From Kalmusia sp. IMI 367209 (taxonomy: Eukaryota; Ascomycota; Dothideomycetes; Pleosporales; Didymosphaeriaceae): a DNA stretch of 64,000 nucleotides. Made by a program: the position numbers and the translations under genes. The stretch is from NCBI GenBank assembly GCA_027946365.1, contig JAPEUQ010000015.1, positions 868,001 through 932,000 of the forward strand, given 5' to 3'. This document shows, piece by piece, positions 44,551-57,200 of this stretch (positions are counted from its first letter, which is position 1; each line of letters opens with the position of its first letter). The notes beneath the pieces were generated by a model. It was given only the letters and a program-made list of their open reading frames with translations, made no database searches and was not told the DNA's origin.

Positions 44551-46966
44551 ATGTCGACAAGCGCAGCATTTCCGCTCGCGAACGGGAACAGCGTGGTACC
44601 TGCTGAGGACCAGAGTGAGCGCGATTTTCTGACAAAGCTCCTGAAAATTCGCGATGAAGTGTATGCGGGCAAACATCCGCGCATACGACTCCCACCCAAA
44701 GTGTTAGAACAGGTCGCACCACGTCCTCCGCAAACTGCTTCACTTGCACGACCCACGACAAACGGGGCCCCCAATGGGGCTTCTGCCTCACACCTGTTCC
44801 CACCGCGTTCCGCAAACCCTCTACAGCAGATTCCATCGCCAAACAAGTTTGCCCCACCCGTCGCTCATACTTCGCGGCCCTTCTCGGCCATGTCTGCATC
44901 GTCTGGAATCGACCCAGTGTTGCTTACCAAGTCTGATCATCTCATCAGGGCTGAACTACAACTCAAGCGACAACAGCTTGAACGGGGACTGAAGGACCAG
45001 TTGGACAAGCGTGGTCGTGCGAACGATGAGGAGCGCGAGTTGCTGGACGTGGATGCTCTGCTGGCTCAAGCTCATAGACTGGTGAAGCCTGTTTCTGGTC
45101 TGCAACCTGCTGCCACTAACAGTGATGGTGGCGAGTCTTTTGACGAAAACTCGTACTACTCTAGCAAAGCTGACAGTTGGTCGTCGGATGAGGTTGATCG
45201 CAATCACAACACCAATGCTGATGCCATAGGGTCACTCACACAACAGGGCAAACGCTCCACCAATGAGGCACAGCAAGCTGCTGTCAAACCTTCTCAGCCC
45301 GGTCCTATCGGCGCTGAAGTGATTGATCTTGATGAGGAACCATATGAGCCTGCCGATGATATAGAAATCTATGAACCGGAGGCTACTGGCATGCACGAAG
45401 ACGTAGAGGAGTCGGATTACTCACCACCACCGGCTGATGCAGGTCCTAGTGAGCTTAGAAGGGCGAACGGACGATACACTAATAGCGGCTTGAATGGGTA
45501 TGGTAGCGACGTGTTTCTTTTCACTCTCTATTCCCACGCACACTACCACGCTTCATTTCTGTTATCCTTATGACGCAATCATGCGAACTGGTGCTCATGT
45601 CGCTCTCGCAAGACAGCTCTTCCGAATTAGTCTTTCTGAAAAGTCATCTACCTCTCGACCTGCAATGCTGAAATACTGATTTCTGTCTAGGTCATCGCGA
45701 AGGCAAAGCCCGAATGGTCCAGTACCACCGATTCAGAACGTACGGAAACGGAAGAGAGAGGCAAATAAGGAGGAGAAACGGCGCCAACAGGCCAACAAGC
45801 GTGCGGTACGATCTCCTGAGCCTTATATCAAAGAGGAGCCGCAGTCGCCTCCTCCGTTTGTGCCATATTCGGATCCACCATCGAGCAAGCGACGCGCCTT
45901 GCAACCTCTTCCCAACGATGTTGAGATCGTATCAGCCCGAGAAGACAACCGGATGCCTGTCTATTACCGAGAGCCAGAGTCTGCTGCTCGACTACCTCGA
46001 CTGTATGATGAGCCAATGTCACCCAGTGTCGCACGTATCCCTCAACGTCGAGCAGAGAGGGATGATCAAGACCTGCGCCGCGTAGCTAGCCTACAGCACG
46101 CTCGTCGGCCATACTCGCCTACTAATAGTGATTTGTATACTGCACCTTCACCACGTCATAGTCGTGCAGCGTCCCATGCATTCGCTGAGCGTCCTATCGA
46201 AGTACCTCTTTACCGAGAAGCATCAGCTCGGCCGTCAGCGGCGCCAAGATATGTACCTGATCAACCACAGGAAATCGAATATCTGGCTCGAGCTCAATCT
46301 CCTATGGCTATGGCACCGCCCCCTCGCCGCATTGTGGTAGATCAATACGGTAACAAATACTACGCGGCTCCGGTGGATGCAAGAGATTCTGTTGCCCCGC
46401 CTAACAGGAGAGCTGAGATTGACCCCTACTACGAGCGTGCTGTGACCCGGGAACCAACATTGCGGGCTCCTGCGCGTGCTGAGTTGTACGAGAACGACGA
46501 CATTCACATGATGCCCCCGCCGCCTCGCCGTTACATCGAGGCTTCGGAAGCCGACGTTATCGATACGCGATCCTATCGGCGGGAGGTGTCGCTTCGCCCA
46601 ACGGAGGTCGAGTACCGACCGCATGAAGTAATTGAACGACGTCCGATTGTGCAGTACGAAGAGATGGGCCCTCCACGCGAGTATCTGCCAAGCCGAGCAT
46701 ACAGTGTTCGACCTGAAGTGGTTCGACGCGAGGTCCCAGAGGGCTATTCTCGGCACGAGAGCGTTCAGCCCGGTCATGTCCGCGTAGCTGCACCTCGCTT
46801 GCGTGAAGTGAGCGTTGCTCATCACGATCCCCACGACGATCGTCGGTACGCTTTAGCAACTTCACAGAGACGCTACTTGGACGACGGTGGCTTGGAGCGC
46901 CCCGTTGAAGTTATACCAGAACGCTATGCAACCGAAGCACCCCGACGAACGAGCTACCGCTACTAA
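44551..46966 (+). CDS. Large disordered fungal protein, probably nuclear (unknown function)
   Basis: Exons 44551-45497 and 45691-46966; 740 residues. An N-terminal conserved-looking helix, ERDFLTKLLKIRDEVYAGKHPRIRLPP, is followed by a coiled-coil segment (LIRAELQLKRQQLERGLKDQLDKRG). Then come acidic stretches (EVIDLDEEPYEPADDIEIYEPE) and a bipartite basic sequence straight after the intron (VRKRKREANKEEKRRQQANKR) that could be a nuclear localisation signal. IKEEP looks like a SUMO site. The long C-terminal half is Arg/Tyr/Pro-rich with VDQYGNKYYAAPV. I do not recognise the family. The 193-nt intron is supported by an in-frame join (G|SSRRQSP). Confidence 0.72.
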
Positions 46967-48885
46967 GTATCATGGGCATCAAGGAGGGCCAAAGGCTGTG
47001 CCGGTTCGTGGCCTGACGATATGTGTTCTACCGAGTAATATTGTCACGATCCATTCTAGGTACGTTGCAGCAGAAAAGCAATGACAATGGCGGATACTTG
47101 TACATACGCTGAGGCAGCTGTTGTTGACGGATTATATTTAGCGGACAATGTAACATGGCTTGGAAAGCATGAGTATTATTTGGATAGGACTAGTAATAGC
47201 CCGGTATGGGCGCTTTTCGAGCAGATTATTCGGTAAATTATTTGAGTTGCACATGTTGTTTGAAATACTCGTATAGCCGTATTCTGGCATTCACTAATCT
47301 CGGTCGATCTGCGCTCATGATAACGCTAATTGCCAAGTAGCGCGACACCATCTCCAGCAGAAGGGTAAAGAACCAGCTCGTCGGACACGAGACAAGCCGA
47401 GACCCGGAAAGCTATCGATAAAATTTAGATAAAAAAAAATTATGGAGCGGCTTTGCGTTCTCCGCACGGTGCAGCCGCGGCCAAACAGCATGGCGTGTTT
47501 GTCGGTAGACGTTGGGCTAAAGGCTAGCTGCAGATATATAAGGAAAATCGGGTTTGTGAGTTATATAGGTGTCGTCATCATTGATGGAGGGGGTTGGAGG
47601 CTTTGCTGGCCTTGCGAGAAAGGGGAACGTGGCTTGTGTCCAGAGCATGATGATGATGATGATGATGCCTGAGGATCAGAGCGAGACAGTGAAGACATCT
47701 GGAATGGGGTGGTAGGCTGGGTGCGGTCTTGAGGTTTGCTGTAGTGGTGCGGCATGGCGCGCGTGTACGTATCCTGCTTGCTCGTACCTACCCTAGCGAA
47801 TGATGATGATGCATCGAGCTGTATAGCATTACAGTCTGTAGTCTTTTATACATGTATAGTCTATGTCTGTATAAAAAAATAATGGACAGGTGCTGTACGC
47901 AGTGCTCTGTCAGGGGGAAAAGCTTGAACGACTCGCTTACGGCACAGCCTGCTCGACTGGGCCTTGTACCACCCGGACTGCAGGTCTACTGTCAGCTCGT
48001 AGAGCCCGTGAGGCACGGCGGTGGACCTGTCTCGCCGTATCCAGGAGGAGAGTAACACTGCAACGGTGTCGAGGTGAGACGGATGGACGCGGGCTGCGAG
48101 GCACAGGGAAAGAAAAGGGAAAAGCGTAGAGTTCCCTTCTGATGGCAAGCCTAGGCGGCACACGTGACCTGGGCTGTTTACGGAACCCGTGGAATGGGCA
48201 ACTTGGCGCGTAGGGATGGGTGGTGTGTGGGCTGAGGGCTGTAGCAGAAACGTTTGCGGACGTGCAGGTGAAACGTCGCGGCAGCAGGGCGATCTGGACT
48301 CTTTTGCACCCCACGATGGGAGCGGCAGCTGGAGCGGGCAACGTCCTATGTGCCAGTGCGGGCAGCATGCAAAGCGCAAATGAAGGGCGTGAGGGGGCTG
48401 CAGCTGTTGAGCCCGCCTGGCAGCGCGGAACTGGGAAGAGCTCGGTGCGTCTATGTCATCCGCGGGCGATGGGCCTAGCCGCTTCGGGCGCTCGCACTGA
48501 GCAGACGCCACACGTGGGCAGGCCGGCGCCGGTGTGCAGGAAGCAGGACTCGCGGCGGGACTCGCAGCAGGACTTGCAGCGCTGCAACAGAAGCGCGCGC
48601 AGGTCGAAAGACTCGCAGCATCGGCCCCGCGCGCAGAGGCGCCGCCCGTGAGACGTGCCACAACCAGCTGCAACGGGCGGCCGGCCGGCACCTCTGAAGC
48701 CTGCTTCTGGGTGGGCGAGCTCGCCAGCAGGGCTATCGGGCAGGGGCCCGTGCATGTGCCTGCTAGTTTAGCGGGCATTCTCACTCAGCCTCTGGCTGGC
48801 GACCTCGACCTCGCTCGTGTCTCCCTCGCTCTTCCCCCCCCATCACACGCCGCCCGACACATCCCCAGGGCGTCTCTCCCCCACT
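46967..48885. other. 1.9-kb intergenic region
   Basis: 3' UTR of the disordered-protein gene and promoter of the KH gene. A 307-codon open frame on the minus strand (48784-47861) is Ala/Pro/Cys/Arg-rich and compositional. ATG microsatellite at 47647-47667. A pyrimidine-rich leader (CTCGCTCTTCCCCCCCC) lies just before the KH start. Confidence 0.5.
47647..47667. repeat. ATG microsatellite, 7 units
   Basis: Perfect (ATG)7. A shorter GAT run occurs about 140 bases further on. Confidence 0.85.
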
Positions 48886-51800
48886 ATGCACAAGATATCC
48901 AACTTTACGGGCCAAGCTCGACACGGCTGGGAAAAGATGGCTCCGTCCGCCGGCTTCCCGTTCTCGAGATCGAACCACGAGATGCCCGTCACAGCTCCCA
49001 TCAAGCGGCCCTCAACGGCCACGTCCGCCCCGCCTGTGATCCCGCCCGGCACCCAGGTCAATCTGTCCTTCAACGTGCCCTTTGCCTCCAACTTGGCGGG
49101 GCCCGACGTCGACGACATCATGTACGCCAGCCCCGGAGCAAAGGCGCGGTGGACCTTTCCGGAAGGCACGGCTGAGGGCACCCCCGTCCACAAGCTGCCC
49201 GTCCACGCCCAGAACGTCGAGAACCTGCGTACAATGTGCCGCGAGGTGCAGGAACAGACAGAGGGGCGCGTTGCCGCCACCGTCGTGTCCGCCGAGTCGA
49301 AGCCGCTGCCCGGCTTGCAGCGGGGGCCCTTGCGGGCACTCGTCACCAACGTGTGCCTGTCTGGGGAGCTGGAGATAGTGAACCAGATGCGCTGCAAGGT
49401 GCTCAACTCGACGCCCATCTCGCTGGTAGGCTGCATTGGGAGCTATGCGTGAATCATACAGCGTCTGACAAAATTGCAGCGGTCATCGTTCGTCGACATC
49501 GACTCCGATCTGATCATCGACCGGACCTCGCAGAACGTCAATGGCCAAGTGCTCAACCAACTGGACCTCATTGCGAAGACGACCAAGGCGGACATTTTCG
49601 TGCTGATGCCCAAGCAACCCGACATCGAGTCGGCGAGCTTCAACGGCAATCTCGAGACAGGCATGGACTCGCGTCTGCGCTGCGCCATTTTCGGCGACAT
49701 GGAGACCATGGAGCATGCGAAAACGCGCGTGCTCATCATGATCGACCAGATTGTGAGTTCTGATGCCCCGCAGTCCTGGTACCCACTAGCGCACAAAGCT
49801 AATTTGATATCGTCACAGCTCAAGCGATACGTGGATACGATGAAGCTGGAGTTGACCATGCACACCCTGATCTGTGGGCGAGGGCGCAAGAACATCAAGT
49901 TGATTGAGTCTGCTACAGGAACTGCCATCTACTTCCCGCCGCCCTTTCCCCGCCTTTTCGGCTACACACCCCCTGGCGCGACACGACGTCCTGATGACTT
50001 GATCTACATCACTGGTGAGAATTCGGAATGCATCTTGCGAGCTAAACAGCGTCTTCATGACCTTGTCATGTCGACCAAGGTCTTCGTAAAGCCGGTCATG
50101 GTCACGGATACGAAGCTAGATGCCATACTACTCGAGCGTCTCGACAAGGTGCGCAAGATCATCGAGAACAATGGCTCTTACATTCTCTTGCCTCCTCTTG
50201 GGATGCAACGCGGTGTTGTCCGCGTCCAGGGCACAGACGTTCTCCATGTCGAGCGCACCGTGCGCGAGTTGATGGCTCTCGTAAGATACACAGCCCACTC
50301 ATGCGTGATGCAGTGCTTACCCCGTGACAGGCCGGCCAATTCTATAGCGCCTCGTGGTTCATCACGCACCCTGACCCTTCGCAGCGCCCACCTACTGCAG
50401 CTGATGTGCGTGCTATGCTCTCGGATATCTGCATTAACTCTGGCGCAGAGATCAGCTTTGAAAAGTTGAACTTCCACATCTACGGCTCCGACGACGCTGT
50501 CAAGGCTGCCATGATGGTGATCAACAATATACCGTTCGTGAAAAAGTCCCAATACAATATGAGCGTCAAGATTGAGCTCGCGAACGAGCACAAGGAGTTT
50601 GTCAGCGGTAAGAAGAACGGAAAGATCAACAAGATCATGAGCCATAGCAGCGTACAGATTGTCTTTGATGGCTTCAACGAGTACAACTTCTACATTGTAG
50701 TCCGCGGTGCCCAGTACGACGCCACAAAGAACGGTCTTGATCTTGTTGAGCAAGAGATGCCTGCTGCCATCTCATTCCACGTCCCTGATCAGTACCACAA
50801 GCGCATCATTGGCATCGGTGGCCAGCATATCCAGCGCATCATGAAAAAGTATTCAGTCTTTGTGAAGTTCTCCAACGCCATGGACCGTGGAGGTTTTGGC
50901 AAGGAAGAAGACGATATCAAAGTCGACAATGTAATCTGCCGCACGCCGGCGCGTAATGCACAGAACCTGGATCTGGTCAAGCAAGAAATCATGGACATGG
51001 TCGAGAAGGCTGATGCCGAATTTGTCTCTGAGACCATCAACATCAACCGTCTCTACCATCGCGAGCTCATTGCTCGCCTAGATAAGATTGACGAGTTAGA
51101 GAAGAAGTTCAACTGCAAGATCACTTTCCCAAGCACTGAGGAAGCAAGCGATACTGTTACTGTCTCTGGCCCTGAATACCAGGTGCCTTTGGCAGTTGAT
51201 GAGTTCTTGGTAAGCTTTCTTCGACCGCGTCCGAAACAGTATGCTTACATTTCCTTAGGGTATGGTTCCTGAGACCCATGATCTCGCCTTTCCTGTTTCC
51301 AAAGAGCTCGGCGAACACATGCGTTCTGCTGAATTCAAGACTGACATTCTTGACAAACTCAGGGATCAGCATGTCGTTGAAGCTCACTTGAAGGAGGCCC
51401 AGACAGAGACTGCTGAAGATGGCAAAGAACAGCAAATCGAGACCCTTCATCTAAGCTTCACTAGGAACAATGCTGGCGGACTCAAGGATGCTCTAGACTT
51501 CTTGATCAACCATCTAGTCATGCACGGTCTCGATACCAACACCATTCGCGGGGCTCTTCCGCGACCCAAGTCGGATTCATTCGAAGAATCCCTGCCATTC
51601 TTCGAGTCTAAGCTGCTTCAACGTGCCGAGCCACCCGTCGACAGCACCGATTCGCCTACTCGATCCCACTTCGGCGACGAAGAGCGCCCGGGCATGTTGG
51701 ATCGACTCCGCAAGCCAGGCAGCATGTCCTCTTTCACCTCTCTGTTCAACTCTCGCAGGAACGGCACGAATTCTCCTGGTTCTCTCTTCAAGCATGCCTC

Positions 51801-52086
51801 CAGCAATGCTTCAAAAGCTTCCCTTGCCAGCCTAGAGTCTCAGGGAAGCGGATACCGCAACCCTTGGAACGATAGCGGCATCAATCTCACGGATGACGAA
51901 CATCACACTAACAGTTGGCCCATGCCAACGCCCCGATTTGAAAGCAAGTTTCCTTTTGGGTCCTCTTCGGCGGCCCCTGGAGATGTCACTCCTAGGTACG
52001 ATCCGCGGGCGTCCGTTGACAGCGGTCGCCCATCTACTTCTCATTCTGCATCTGGATACCCGGGCCCTATTGGCCCTCCTCGTTAA
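48886..52086 (+). CDS. Multi-KH-domain RNA-binding protein
   Basis: Exons 48886-49425, 49480-49752, 49819-50280, 50331-51209 and 51259-52086; 993 residues. The N-terminal 60 residues are Pro/Ser-rich. Several KH domains follow. The clearest are MHTLICGRGRKNIKLIESATGTAIYFP and YHKRIIGIGGQHIQRIMKKYSVFVKF, each with the GxxG loop and a following helix. Partial copies are around LLERLDKVRKIIENNGSYILLP and VSGKKNGKINKIMSHSSVQIVF. The C-terminus is Ser/Gly/Pro-rich. The layout resembles yeast YLL032C and the vigilin-like KH proteins, but the orthologue is uncertain. The ATG at 48886 is used because the upstream frame opens only at a GTG. All four introns are 49-66 nt and in phase 0. Confidence 0.88.
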
Positions 52087-52939
52087 ACGATACACCATTT
52101 CTCAACTTTGTACCGGGCTTTATGACGAACAAATACCCCAGCTTCGGTCTACTAGCGACGCTCAACCAAAAGAATTATACCCCTGTGGCGAATTACAAAA
52201 GCCTTCGGTTGGTTTGCTTTGCGCTGTTCTATTGTATTTCAGTGTTTCTGCAGTTATTGGATTTGTCACGTTTGTCATTGCTGTTTATTTTCAGGCGTTT
52301 TGTGGAAGTGAAATGATTCCCCCGGCGCCAAAAGAAATATACCAATTTGCTGCTGTTTGCTGCTTTTGCTGTGGATTTTGCATGTCTTCCCTTATGGTGA
52401 GGGTCTGGACGCTGGACTGGCGGGATGATACCCGGATACCCGTGGTGAGACGGATTCCTGGACGGTGTATGGAAAATGACGGTATGCTTGGATAATTCGG
52501 CAAGACACGGTGCCAGGGCGCGAGGCTTCTCTCTCCTCTCTACGAAGGGCACGCATCACGTCTGGGGCGACGGGATGATGTCCGATGGTAACAACAGGGG
52601 ACGGGCGGCAGCACGTTACGAAATTGGTCTTGTTCGGATGTGATGGAGGTACACAATAGATAAGCACAAGCTATACCCCAAATCGCACTCAGCTACTATC
52701 TGCACACGTGAATGTTGGTGCAGCTCGGGAGTCGGAGTTCGGCAGTCGGAGCGGCGCCCATGCACGGCTACCAAAGGTGACGTCGGCCGTTATTGTGCGC
52801 CCAGCGCCGAAGATGTTGCGCCATCTGGCACGGGTTGCCAACAGCTCCAGACCTCCACGACTGTAGTTAAGTGCGCTTTTCTTCCCATTGCAGAGGATTA
52901 CTTTTGTCTTGCTCTACTTCTCCGACCAGTTTCAACACG
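52087..52939. other. Intergenic, no gene seen
   Basis: KH gene 3' UTR and rhodanese promoter. A hydrophobic open frame near 52200-52400 overlaps the KH frame upstream and lacks a proper start; not accepted as a gene. Confidence 0.5.
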
Positions 52940-53660
52940 ATGGCCTCGAAGCGGGCAGTCCAATTGCTCACTTTGCGCGCCCCGCAGGCTGTTGCGACGA
53001 GAACATCGGCGGCCCGGTTCAGCACGCAGTGCACAGCAAAGGCTCCTTTCGTGAGTAGCATTGCAGTAAACGTCGCGCGGTCACAAGCCGGCGCTACCCA
53101 GAAGAGGTGGCACTCCGCGTTTCCCTCCAACAAGCGCAGCAAAGTCTACGAATTCAACGATGTGCGTCCTTCCCAAATCTCTCTCCCCCTCCCATGACCT
53201 TCGACTAACCCAGACCCGAGGTCCTCACCATCATCGAAAATCCAAGCGACTCGACCCTCCTCATCGACGTGCGTGAGCCCTCCGAATTCAGCGCGAACAG
53301 CATCCCCACAAGCCTGAATATCCCGATCACGTCGCAGCCGGATGCGCTGCTACTCAGCGAGGAAGACTTCCAGGATCGGTTCGGGTTCGCGAAGCCGCCC
53401 AGAGAGAAGATGGTGGTGTTCTTTTGCAAGGCAGGGGTGAGGAGCAGTGCGGCGGCGCAACTGGCGAAGCAGGCGGGGTACGTATGCTCCCGGAGGAGGA
53501 GGAAGACTGAAGGGCCAACTGACAAGGGGATAGGTACGAGAATGTCGGCGAGTATAGGGGGAGTTGGTTGGACTGGGAGAGGAATGGCGGGCCAGGGACG
53601 AAGAGTCCGCCTCCGGCTGGGGGAAGAGGCGAGCCCAGCAAGACGGAAATCAGGGAGTAG
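52940..53660 (+). CDS. Mitochondrial rhodanese (thiosulfate sulfurtransferase) domain protein
   Basis: Exons 52940-53161, 53221-53477 and 53534-53660; 201 residues. The N-terminal 70 residues are Arg/Ala/Ser-rich without acids early on, a mitochondrial presequence. The single rhodanese domain has LLIDVREPSEF, the active-site loop FFCKAGVRS with Cys143, and the closing YENVGEYRGSWLDWERNGG. A short Pro/Gly tail follows. Yeast Rdl-type proteins have this size and placement. The first intron must end at GAG (53218-53220) to keep frame, although a better CAG acceptor lies seven bases upstream; a one-base error in the intervening CCC would be the alternative. The third exon restores the conserved Tyr-Glu-Asn-Val block. 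Confidence 0.86.
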
Positions 53661-54292
53661 GTCGACGGCTAAGTCTTGGAGAGGGCTTGGTTGTGAACGA
53701 GATGCTGGCTGCGTGGTAGGACTGAATTGTAGGATGACGATGCGATGACGGTGGAGCTGCTCAGTACGACCTAGATTACGATTTTCAAGGATCACGCTAT
53801 AGATTGTACATGTTGGATGCGTCTTTGACTAGAGATGGACGCTTCAATGCGAGGAAGGCGGGCATTTGGGTCTGGCATAGTACCACGGGCAAACACGAAC
53901 AATGCTCTCCTTAGGATGTTCGGGACATTAGTGCGACTCGGCAGAAGTCTAGTAACACATTATAGCTCGATTGACCCCAGAATGCATACTATACATAACG
54001 AGCTGTGTACAGACTTGTATCGTGAAACTGTATCCAAGAGAAGTATTCATTACGATGATATATCATTACAAGGTATATGTAGACCGAGACTTGCGACACT
54101 GTATGAGTTGAATCTCGCCCCAGAGTAGAGTGGTGCGAAAGAGCGCAGAGAGAGCATAACCTAGTCTAAAATCGAATGCTTCGAGATGAGCACATGCGAA
54201 TGAGTGCTCGCTCGAGTAGCTAGATCTAAACGCGATGACCGACCATGACGCTCCAGAGAAAGAAAAAGCGATATACTTGACTCGGGCCAAAT
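53661..54292. other. Convergent 3' intergenic region
   Basis: About 630 bp between the stops of the rhodanese (+) and the ABC transporter (-). No gene seen. Confidence 0.55.
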
Positions 54293-57200
54293 CTACCGAT
54301 CGAGCGCTTGCGCTTGACACTACGAAACGTTAGCAGATCCCTCTTGGTGTGAACTCGAGAATGACTCACCATCTGATAATACACTCCCCTCTTCCTCAAC
54401 AGAGCCTGATGATCCCCCTTCTCCAACACCTTGCCGCTCCCCAACACGAAAATCACATCAGCCTTTTGGATCGTAGCCAGGCGGTGCGCCACCGCAATCA
54501 CCGTTCTGCCCCCCTCGTCCGCTGCCCGCTCAATCGCCTCCTGCACCAGCTTCTCCGACTCTGAATCTAGGCTGGACGTCGCTTCATCCAACAGTAACAG
54601 TTTCGGTCGCCGTAGCAGCGCGCGAGCGAGCGAGAGACGTTGTTTTTGGCCGCCTGAGAGGGACATGCCTTTCGGTCCGAGACGCGTGGCATAGCCGTCT
54701 GGCAAGGAGGTGATGAAGTCGTGGATTTGGGCGTCGGCGCAGGCGGTCTGGATCTCGGCGTCGGTGGCGGAGTCTACAGAGAGTGCGACGTTGTCACGTA
54801 TGCTGCCTTCGTACAACGTGGGCTCTTGGCTCACTAGGCTGATGTTCTTCCTGTACTCGTCTGGGTCCAGCGTTGTGATGTCCTGTCCGTTGACCGACAC
54901 GGTGCCCGAGGTGGCGTCGTAGAAACGTTCTAGGAGAGATATGGTGGTCGATTTGCCACAGCCAGAAGCACCCACAAGGGCAGCAAATTGCCCTGGCGCA
55001 ACAGAGATGTTGAGGTTGTTTAGGACTGGGGTGGGGCGGGAGCGGTAGGTGAAGTTTACGGAGCGGAAGTCTATGGAGACACCAGAGGGGGAGTCTTTGA
55101 GGGATGCGTAGGAGGGTGGTGGAGCGTCTTTCCGGGGACGCATGCTGAGGATACGGTTTGCGGCGCCGGTGGCTTGTGCAATGTCTGTAATTGGTGTTAG
55201 CGTAGGAGAAGGGTAGGTGAAATGGGGGACATACTTGGGGCAAAGCTAAACCACATCCCTGCAGCGATAGCTCCTTGTATTACTGCCATATATATCTAAA
55301 GTAGCGGTACAGAGTTAGTGTAAGTAGAAAAAAAATGAGGTCAAGTACCGTGGGCTTCAGTCAAGCGGAGAAGAAGCCTTCCCTTCTTGGTGAAGAAACT
55401 TCCACTTCATGATCGCGCCTTACGTACCACAAAGAAGTCTACAATGCCGTATTCGTAGGAAGCGAGAAGAGTACCACCGTACCTGTTGTGGTCAGTAAGA
55501 AATTACACTTAAAATACAATCCGCAAAGACCTGACTTACCAGAACGCTAAGGCCATGCATGCTAGCTCCACGCTGTCCGAGGCAGCAAAGACGATAGTGC
55601 CGAATCTTGCATCATTGAATGCTTTCTTCACATGGTACCGCAGTAAGGTTTCATATCTTGTGGCGATCAGGTCCTCCATGATCAAAGAGAGAACTGTCCT
55701 GAAAGCGCCAACAGCCTCTGTTCCAAACTGCGAACTCTCTTCGAACACAGCAGCATTCGTCTTCTCAAATTTTTGTTCGAGGCTCAGACGTAGATAACCA
55801 GCAGCAAGAATAGGTGGCAGGGCAGCGAATAGGCTAACGAGGGAAAGTTTCCACCCATAGACGAATGCAATGATAGTCGATCCGATGAGATTGACGACGG
55901 CAATCGCCGCCATAGACATCTCTGTGCTCATGAGCTGCTGAAGCTGTTCTGAATCTCCGCTCACTTTAGAAGTCAGCGTTCCAGCAGAGTGTCCTTCAAG
56001 GTCAAAGAACGGAATTCGCTGTCGGATAATGTTGCCCAGATACTCTTGTCGGTAGTGACGAGTGATAGCAACCGATACCAAGTGTGTGCAAAATCCGATA
56101 GTGAAGTAAGCCAACATGACCCCTGCAGCTTCAACACCGAACATTCCCGACCAGAAATATCCCTTGTCTATGAATTCTTGGCCAGTGAACGATGTAAACA
56201 CTTGGATGACGTTGGCGAAAACGTAGGCCTGGATCGGATACACAGCTCCAGCAGCAAGGATACCGAGAAATGCGAAGATATAGAGTATCCAATGGTGTCG
56301 TTGTTCTAGAATCAGACGGCCACCGCTGGCTAGAAAGCTCTTGTCCTTCCACTCTGGGTCGTCTGAAGGTGATGTCCCCTCCATTTCGACGACCTCTGAC
56401 CTCTCTGTCTCTGCAGTTTTAGTCTTTTTTAGAGATATGTCCTCAAGCTCTTCCTCATCTGCTTCTGTGGCGAGAGTTTGCGCATACACAAGACCCCGGT
56501 AAACTCCGTCTTCGATCTCGAGTAACTTATCGTGGCTACCTTGTTCAACGAGTTCCCCTTGTCGCATCACTATGATCTTGTCTGCTCGCTTGATCGTCGA
56601 CAGACGGTGCGCGATGACGATGGTTGTCCTGCCCATTGACACTCGGTCGAGGGCTTCTTGTACAATTCGTTCTGTCCGAACGTCGATGGCCGAGGTAGCT
56701 TCGTCGAGGATTAGGATAGGCGGCTGTTTGATGATGCTCCGGGCTATAGCAATCCGTTGACGTTGTCCACCTGCACAATGCCTCAGTAAGTCTATATCTC
56801 ACAAGCATGTTCCATCGTAGTGACTCACCGGATAACTTTATACCACTCTCTCCCACCATCGTTTCATAACCCTGCGGCAGTCTATCTATGAACTCTTCTG
56901 CATAAGCTTCTCTGCAGGCCGCTTTGACCATTTTCATCTTTTCTTCTTGCGAAGAGTCTTGCCACTGGGTTCCACAAAGCCCAAACGCAACATTGTTGAA
57001 TAGAGTATCATTGAAGAGGAAGGGCTCCTGCTGTACAAGTCCGATTTGCGAACGCCACCACTTAAGGTCGACCTCGCGAAGATCTGTTGAGCCGATTCTG
57101 ACTGCACCAGTGCATGTATTTGGACCTGCATTTTACGTAGAATAAGCGCATGTCTAGCATGTGTTACGTATTTTTATGTGACTTACCTAAATCCTCTTCT

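Noticed and set aside
47861..48784. 307-codon minus-strand open frame
   Set aside because: Ala/Pro/Cys/Arg composition from GC-rich DNA, no domain, and competing open frames of similar length on the other strand.
51893..52495. 200-codon open frame with hydrophobic segments overlapping the end of the KH gene
   Set aside because: Most of its start overlaps coding KH sequence in another frame, and the hydrophobic part is T-rich 3' UTR.
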